A stretch of 5,539 nt of DNA from assembly GCA_003142355.1 (NCBI GenBank), contig PLMF01000123.1:1-5539 (forward strand), given 5' to 3'. This DNA comes from Bryobacterales bacterium (GTDB lineage Bacteria > Acidobacteriota > Terriglobia > Bryobacterales > Bryobacteraceae). The position numbers and the translations under genes were made by a program. The notes below the pieces were generated by a model. The model did no database searches. It was not told where the DNA came from and saw only the letters and a list, made by a program, of their open reading frames with translations. Positions within the stretch are counted from its first letter, which is position 1. Each line of letters opens with the position of its first letter. Positions 1-5,539 of this stretch are shown in pieces.

Positions 1-578
1 CGGTGCGCGATGGGCGCGTAGATCTCGATGGTCTCACGCGCAATGCGCTGGCGCCGCTCGGGGTCGAGATAGCTCAGGGTCCGCATGTTGTGGATGCGGT
101 CGGCCAGCTTGACCATGATGACGCGGATATCCTCCACCATGGCCAGCAGCATTTTGCGGACGCTCTCCGCCTGCCGGTCCTCGGCGGAGAAGAAATCCAG
201 CTTGGTCAGCTTGGTGACGCCGTCCACGCAGCGCGCCACTTCCTCGCCGAACTCCTTGCGCACCTGCTCGACCGTGACACTGGTATCCTCCACCACGTCG
301 TGCAGCAGGCCGGTCTGCATGGCGACCAGGTCCATCCGCATCTCCGCCAGGATGCGGGCCACCCGGACGGAGTGCGCCATATAAGGCTCGCCGGAGTCGC
401 GCATCTGCCCTTCATGCCATTGCCGCGCGAAGCGGAAAGCCTTTTCCAACGCCGAGAGATCGTCCTTGGGCCGGTATGCGCGAATCTCGGCTTCCAGCTC
501 GCGGTACGACTGCTCCACCGGGTCAGGGGGATGCGGGAGCGGCAAAGATTCCGGAACGCTGGCGGACTCGGCGGGCAC
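1..578 (-). CDS. RelA/SpoT-homologue (p)ppGpp synthetase/hydrolase, N-terminal part (cut by window edge)
   Basis: This is the N-terminal 192 residues of a cytoplasmic stringent-response enzyme of the Rel/RelA/SpoT family, which makes and degrades the alarmone (p)ppGpp. The visible part is the HD hydrolase domain. Counting from the GTG at 578, the motif RDSGEPYMAH gives R60 and H69, LLHDVVEDTS gives H93, D94, E97 and D98, and KLADRLHNM gives D160 and N164. The spacing matches the metal- and substrate-binding residues of the streptococcal Rel enzyme (R44, H53, H77-D78, E81-D82, D144, N148) with a constant offset of 16, so hydrolase activity is probably retained. The synthetase, TGS and ACT domains would lie left of position 1. 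No ATG fits the start. GTG 578 is chosen because a promoter sits just upstream; GTG 518 (VEQSYREL) is the alternative. The proline-rich residues 1-20 are not conserved-looking. The family call is firm; whether it is Rel, RelA or SpoT is not settled. Confidence 0.93.
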   Translation of the reverse strand, partial: MPAESASVPESLPLPHPPDPVEQSYRELEAEIRAYRPKDDLSALEKAFRFARQWHEGQMRDSGEPYMAHSVRVARILAEMRMDLVAMQTGLLHDVVEDTSVTVEQVRKEFGEEVARCVDGVTKLTKLDFFSAEDRQAESVRKMLLAMVEDIRVIMVKLADRIHNMRTLSYLDPERRQRIARETIEIYAPIAH

Positions 579-587
579 TCTACTTCG

Positions 588-615
588 ATTGTAGCAAGGC
601 GGGTGGGGGTGTCCG
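588..615 (-). promoter_or_regulatory. Candidate sigma70-type promoter for the RSH gene
   Basis: Read on the minus strand, a -35 of CGGACA (610-615, four of six matches to TTGACA) is followed by a 16-base spacer and a -10 of TACAAT (588-593, five of six matches to TATAAT). Transcription would begin near 581, about three bases before the GTG proposed as start codon, giving an almost leaderless mRNA. No Shine-Dalgarno sequence is visible before that GTG, which agrees with leaderless initiation. If translation instead begins at GTG 518, the same promoter would give a leader of about 60 bases. The call is by eye only. Confidence 0.4.
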
Positions 616-629
616 GGCCGGCGGCTTAC

Positions 630-654
630 AGGGCAAGCTAAAGCATGCCCCACC
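630..654 (+). repeat. Palindromic interspersed repeat, copy 1 (intergenic)
   Basis: This 25-base sequence is identical to 5269-5293. Its core (631-650) is an imperfect palindrome, GGGCA-a-GCT-aa-AGC-a-TGCCC, with five outer pairs, an A/A mismatch and three inner pairs. Here it lies in the gap between the DUF4097 gene and the RSH gene, and its last base is the final base of the DUF4097 TAG stop codon. It resembles the short palindromic extragenic repeats dispersed in many bacterial genomes. A weak terminator or mRNA-end function is possible, but there is no T-run after it on the minus strand. Confidence 0.75.
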
Positions 655-1445
655 TACCGGCCGAGGCGGATGGAACCGTCCCCGGTGCGGATGTGGAAAA
701 GTCCACCGCCGGCGTTGAGCCTGGCGCGCAGGTCGTGGTCGCTGCGCCCGCCGGCAGTGGTGGTCAGCGGAAAATCCACGGAGATACTGCCATCGCCCGT
801 GTGCAGGTCCAGATCGGCGGCGAAATCGCGGGGTAGCCGGACGGTCACGCTTCCATCGCCGGATTCCACCCGCCAACTGGAGGCGATCTTCGAGCCGGTA
901 AGCACTTCGGCATCGATGCCTCCATCCCCGCTGCGCAGAGTCAGCGCATCGAGGCGGCCGCGCACGCGCATGTGGCCGTCGCCGGTAGTGGCTTCGAGCG
1001 ATCCGCCGAGCGACTCGGCCTCGATGTTGCCGTCGCCGGTGCGCAGACGGGTCTCGCCCTGGAGACCGCTCACGTCGATGTTGCCGTCGCCGGTGCGTAT
1101 ATCGGATTCGATCTGGCGCGGCGCCTCGACTTCCACCTCGATGGAATGCACTCCGACGCTGAAGAAGGGAAAGCGCCGGTGGGATGTGCGCACCGTGATC
1201 TCGACGCGGTTGCCGGCCTGGGATTGCCCGACTTCCACTTCGCCCGGGCCGATCTTCCAGCCGGCGGTGGTGACACGGACCGCAATCTTCTTTTCGTCCC
1301 AGGTCCGCACGGTGACATTGCCGTCGTCGGTCTCGATGCGGAGCTCGGGCCGGTCCGAAACCGCGAAGGTCTTGGTCCAGTCGTCGGCAAACGCGCTTCC
1401 GGCCGCGAGAGCGGCGATTATGGCGACTTGAACTGGCAGGCGCAT
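654..1445 (-). CDS. Exported DUF4097-type beta-repeat protein
   Basis: The product is 263 residues and has a Sec signal peptide: a short MRLP start, a hydrophobic core to about residue 18 and a likely cut after AFA (20/21). There is no lipobox or further membrane segment, so a soluble periplasmic or surface location is inferred. The mature part consists of short beta-strand repeats, each with a [T/S]GDG turn followed by alternating hydrophobic residues. Turns occur near residues 40, 119, 137, 155, 173, 196, 218 and 254, plus a degenerate one (AGGG) near 247, which predicts a right-handed beta-helix or similar solenoid. This matches the DUF4097 / putative-adhesin family, whose biochemical role is unknown; no catalytic site is visible. 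The ATG at 1445 is preferred because AAAGGAG lies ten bases upstream and the signal peptide starts there; the ATG at 1499 would add 18 polar residues before the signal peptide. The gene is co-directional with the RSH gene, 75 bases upstream of it. Confidence 0.85.
   Translation of the reverse strand: MRLPVQVAIIAALAAGSAFADDWTKTFAVSDRPELRIETDDGNVTVRTWDEKKIAVRVTTAGWKIGPGEVEVGQSQAGNRVEITVRTSHRRFPFFSVGVHSIEVEVEAPRQIESDIRTGDGNIDVSGLQGETRLRTGDGNIEAESLGGSLEATTGDGHMRVRGRLDALTLRSGDGGIDAEVLTGSKIASSWRVESGDGSVTVRLPRDFAADLDLHTGDGSISVDFPLTTTAGGRSDHDLRARLNAGGGLFHIRTGDGSIRLGR
1023..1097 (-). repeat. Internal coding direct repeat (TGDG modules)
   Basis: An identical 23-base stretch occurs at 1021-1043 and 1075-1097, exactly 54 bases (18 codons) apart. 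It encodes the RTGDGNI turns near residues 117-123 and 135-141 of the DUF4097 protein. The exact identity and in-register spacing point to recent duplication or gene conversion of one beta-solenoid rung. Other rungs share only the protein motif. Confidence 0.7.
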
Positions 1446-1455
1446 GAACAGAACA

Positions 1456-1462
1456 CTCCTTT
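1456..1462 (-). promoter_or_regulatory. Ribosome binding site deciding the DUF4097 start
   Basis: On the minus strand the sequence AAAGGAG ends ten bases before the ATG at 1445. It is the only strong Shine-Dalgarno match near either candidate start, and it supports the 263-residue form that begins directly with a signal peptide. Confidence 0.6.
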
Positions 1463-1597
1463 GCAGGGCATTACGCACAAGGCAGCGCGGATGTTCCACG
1501 AGTTGGTGGGGCAGGCGGCCGCGCAGGGTTCTTTACGAACGCAAGCCACTGTTGTGAATTTCAACACGCCCCGGATTCGCGTTTGGCTGCAACGAAC

Positions 1598-1627
1598 TTG
1601 CGGATTCCGCATCCGTTAAGATGTAAT
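1598..1627 (+). promoter_or_regulatory. Candidate promoter for the act operon
   Basis: A -35 of TTGCGG (1598-1603, three of six matches) and a -10 of TGTAAT (1622-1627, five of six) are separated by 18 bases. Transcription would start near 1634, five bases before the actA ATG. This would be an almost leaderless transcript, consistent with the lack of a convincing Shine-Dalgarno sequence before actA. The -35 is weak, so the call is tentative. Confidence 0.3.
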
Positions 1628-1638
1628 CGAATCTCGGA

Positions 1639-2294
1639 ATGTCCCAGATTTTTCATCACAGCACGAACACCTTTGCGCGGATCGTCATTTTCGGCGCGGT
1701 CTTCATTCTGGGTTTCTTGACGTGGGTCGTCGCCGAACTGGACCGGTCTAATTACGCCACGCGCGCGATGCAGGCGAGGGAACAACCGGTCCCGTTCAGC
1801 CATGCGCACCACGTGGGCGGTCTTGGCCTGGATTGCCGATATTGCCACACCACGGTGGAGACGTCCAGTTTTGCCAACATTCCTCCCACCAAGACCTGCA
1901 TGAATTGTCATTCCGAGATCTGGCTGACGAGCCCGACGCTGGAGCCGGTGCGCGCCAGTTTCCGTACCGGCGCTTCGATCCGTTGGACGCGCGTCGACGA
2001 TCTGCCGGACTTCGTTTATTTCAATCACAGCATCCACATCAATAAGGGAATCGGCTGCGAGAGCTGCCACGGCAGGGTGGACCAGATGCCGCTCACCTGG
2101 CAGCAGAACTCGCTCCAGATGGAGTGGTGCCTGGATTGTCACCGCCATCCCGAAGAACACCTGAGACCACGCGAATTTGTGACCACCATGGGCTACCAGC
2201 CGGCTGGCGATCGAGCGCAAATCGGCAGCCGGCTGATGAAGGAATATCGGATTCAAGACGCGCGCACACTGACCAGTTGTTCTACTTGCCATCG

Positions 2295-2298
<4 letters not shown>
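1639..2298 (+). CDS. actA: ActA, pentaheme cytochrome c subunit of alternative complex III
   Basis: This 219-residue protein is a membrane-anchored multiheme cytochrome c that relays electrons from the quinol-oxidising core of alternative complex III on the outer face of the cytoplasmic membrane. One hydrophobic segment (about residues 14-33) serves as anchor or uncleaved signal. Five CxxCH heme sites are visible: CRYCH 66-70, CMNCH 87-91, CESCH 140-144, CLDCH 164-168 and CSTCH 214-218, the last one residue from the C-terminus. The stretch QPVPFSHAHHVGGLGLDCRYCH is typical of ActA, and additional histidines (for example H55, H57, H58, H130, H133) could be distal heme ligands. Five hemes are within the range known for ActA. 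The start is fixed by an in-frame TAA at 1624, 15 bases upstream of the ATG; no clear ribosome binding site precedes it. The stop overlaps the actB ATG as ATGA, implying translational coupling. It is the first gene of the operon seen here. Confidence 0.93.
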
Positions 2299-5177
<2,879 letters not shown>

Positions 5178-5182
5178 ATGCG

Positions 5183-5235
5183 GAAAAGGGGTCAGACGCA
5201 TTTTCCCGGAAGGAAAATGCGTCTGACCCCTTTTC
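5183..5235. repeat. 24-bp perfect inverted repeat (long hairpin) between actB and actC
   Basis: The arms 5183-5206 and 5212-5235 are exact reverse complements (24 bp) around a five-base loop, CGGAA (5207-5211). The outer part of the left arm reads AAAAGGGGTCAGACGC and the right arm mirrors it, ending in GCGTCTGACCCCTTTT. It begins six bases after the actB stop and ends 17 bases before the actC ATG. No transposase gene or target-site duplication is visible. The shape is that of a non-autonomous palindromic element (REP- or MITE-like); in RNA it would form a very stable stem. The T-run lies inside the stem, paired with the A-run, so it could act as a partial terminator, an mRNA stabiliser or a processing site. 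Confidence 0.9.
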
Positions 5236-5236
5236 T

Positions 5237-5248
5237 GGAGGTTGAGGA
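5237..5248 (+). promoter_or_regulatory. Ribosome binding site region of actC
   Basis: GGAGG (5237-5241) lies 11 bases before the actC ATG, and a second match, GAGGA (5244-5248), lies four bases before it. Both sit just outside the 3' arm of the hairpin, so they stay single-stranded when the stem forms. The site supports ATG 5253 as the start of actC. Confidence 0.5.
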
Positions 5249-5252
5249 ATAG

Positions 5253-5539
5253 ATGCAGGCTGGAATTGAGGGCAAGCTAAAGCATGCCCCACCAATCATC
5301 GCGCCGGGGTATACGTTTGGGACGGTCACGGACCAGATCGCCACCGTGGTGCTGACCAGGAAGACCCCGCTCTTCTGGATGGCCGGGTTTGGGGTGGGAT
5401 TCTCGCTGCTGCTCCTGTTCCTGTGGTCGGTGACGGTTCTGCTGGACAAGGGCGTGGGCGTTTGGGGCAATCGCACGCCGACGATGTGGGGTTTCGACAT
5501 TACGAATTTTGTGTGGTGGATCGGAATCGGCCACGCCGG
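5253..5539 (+). CDS. actC: ActC, NrfD-like quinol-oxidising membrane subunit, N-terminal part (cut by window edge)
   Basis: The first 95 residues of a polytopic inner-membrane protein of the NrfD/PsrC family are visible. In alternative complex III this subunit binds and oxidises membrane quinol next to the ActB iron-sulfur clusters. The recognisable core starts near residue 17 with APGYTFGTVTDQI, followed by VLTRKTPLFW and a first transmembrane helix (about 41-63). A second helix begins near 84 and carries WWIGIGHAG, with H94 in the conserved GHAG motif of the ActC quinol region. The rest of the protein lies beyond the window. ATG 5253 directly follows an in-frame TAG and has a ribosome binding site, so no longer form exists; the next ATG is inside helix 1. 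Oddly, residues 6-14 (EGKLKHAPP) are encoded by a copy of the palindromic repeat found at 630-654, giving a basic N-terminal segment that is probably not ancestral. Confidence 0.9.
   Translation, partial: MQAGIEGKLKHAPPIIAPGYTFGTVTDQIATVVLTRKTPLFWMAGFGVGFSLLLLFLWSVTVLLDKGVGVWGNRTPTMWGFDITNFVWWIGIGHA
5269..5293 (+). repeat. Palindromic interspersed repeat, copy 2 (inside actC)
   Basis: This 25-base sequence is identical to 630-654, with the same palindromic core at 5270-5289. It lies 17 bases after the actC ATG and is read in frame as residues 6-14. Because 25 is not a multiple of three, either the insertion spanned more bases than the shared core or the start codon arrived with or after it. 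Confidence 0.8.

Larger units (their letters stand above)
1446..1638. other. Divergent intergenic region between the DUF4097 gene and actA
   Basis: This 193-base gap must carry the 5' signals for two opposite transcripts. Besides the DUF4097 ribosome binding site, the minus strand shows TTCACA (1553-1558), a 17-base spacer and TAAAGA (1530-1535). Its -35 is good but its -10 is poor (three of six), so the assignment is weak. The plus strand carries the candidate actA promoter at 1598-1627. No operator palindrome, riboswitch or RNA gene was recognised. Confidence 0.5.
5178..5252 (+). other. Possible 24-codon leader ORF created by the hairpin
   Basis: An ATG follows the actB TAA directly (TAAATG) and opens a frame of 24 codons that runs through the whole hairpin and closes with a TAG abutting the actC ATG. 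It is in the same frame as actB and actC. The peptide (MRKRGQTHF...LEVEE) looks like no known protein, and no strong ribosome binding site precedes it at proper spacing. It is most likely a by-product of the insertion, though ribosomes reinitiating here would unfold the stem before reaching actC. Confidence 0.2.

Noticed and set aside
3..641. A 212-codon plus-strand frame over the RSH region
   Set aside because: The minus strand encodes an unmistakable HD hydrolase domain here, and the plus-strand product has no family resemblance.
1446..1499. Upstream ATG (1499) for the DUF4097 protein
   Set aside because: It adds 18 residues ahead of a good signal peptide, and the only strong ribosome binding site serves the ATG at 1445.
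670..1619. Plus-strand frames over the DUF4097 gene
   Set aside because: Their repetitive peptides simply mirror the TGDG repeats coded on the other strand; no start signals or domains are seen.
2124..2294. Upstream extension of actB to an in-frame ATG at 2124
   Set aside because: It would overlap actA by 175 bases and put 57 arginine-rich residues before the Tat signal. The ATGA overlap at 2295 is the natural start.
5183..5235. The long hairpin as a simple rho-independent terminator ending the operon
   Set aside because: actC follows at once on the same strand with its own ribosome binding site, the stem is unusually long, and the T-run is paired inside it. Partial termination is still possible.
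5192..5534. Minus-strand frames of about 85-102 codons opposite actC
   Set aside because: They are shadows of the NrfD-like gene, with no start signals and no recognisable domain.

Overview
The window looks like a GC-rich chromosomal segment of an acidobacterium (Acidobacteriota, perhaps the Solibacter/Bryobacter side). That assignment rests on protein style, gene combination and palindromic interspersed repeats read by eye; no database search was possible. The GC-rich codon use produces long antisense open frames, which are shadows of the real genes.

Left half, minus strand. Positions 1-578 hold the first 192 codons of a RelA/SpoT-homologue (p)ppGpp enzyme, cut by the window edge, with every key residue of the HD hydrolase domain in place. 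Upstream of it on the same strand (654-1445) is an exported DUF4097-type protein of 263 residues, built from short beta-repeats carrying a T/S-G-D-G turn. The 75-base gap between them holds one copy of a 25-bp palindromic repeat and a good candidate promoter for the RSH gene.

A 193-base divergent region (1446-1638) separates these genes from the right half.

Right half, plus strand. This is the start of an alternative complex III (ACIII, quinol:electron acceptor oxidoreductase) operon: actA (pentaheme cytochrome c, 1639-2298), actB (Tat-exported fusion of a molybdopterin-oxidoreductase-like B1 domain with an iron-sulfur B2 domain, 2295-5177) and the first 95 codons of actC (NrfD-like quinol-oxidising membrane subunit, from 5253). 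In this complex ActC oxidises membrane quinol, the ActB iron-sulfur chain lies next to it, and the ActA hemes relay electrons towards a cytochrome c or terminal oxidase. ActA and ActB overlap by ATGA.

The most unusual part is the actB-actC junction. A 24-bp perfect inverted repeat with a 5-base loop (5183-5235) fills most of the 75-base gap. Just downstream, a second copy of the 25-bp repeat seen at 630-654 lies inside the actC reading frame and encodes residues 6-14 of ActC. Two different palindromic elements have therefore accumulated within 111 bases in the middle of a respiratory operon, and one of them has become protein-coding. No wholly new gene system is evident; the novelty is in these elements.
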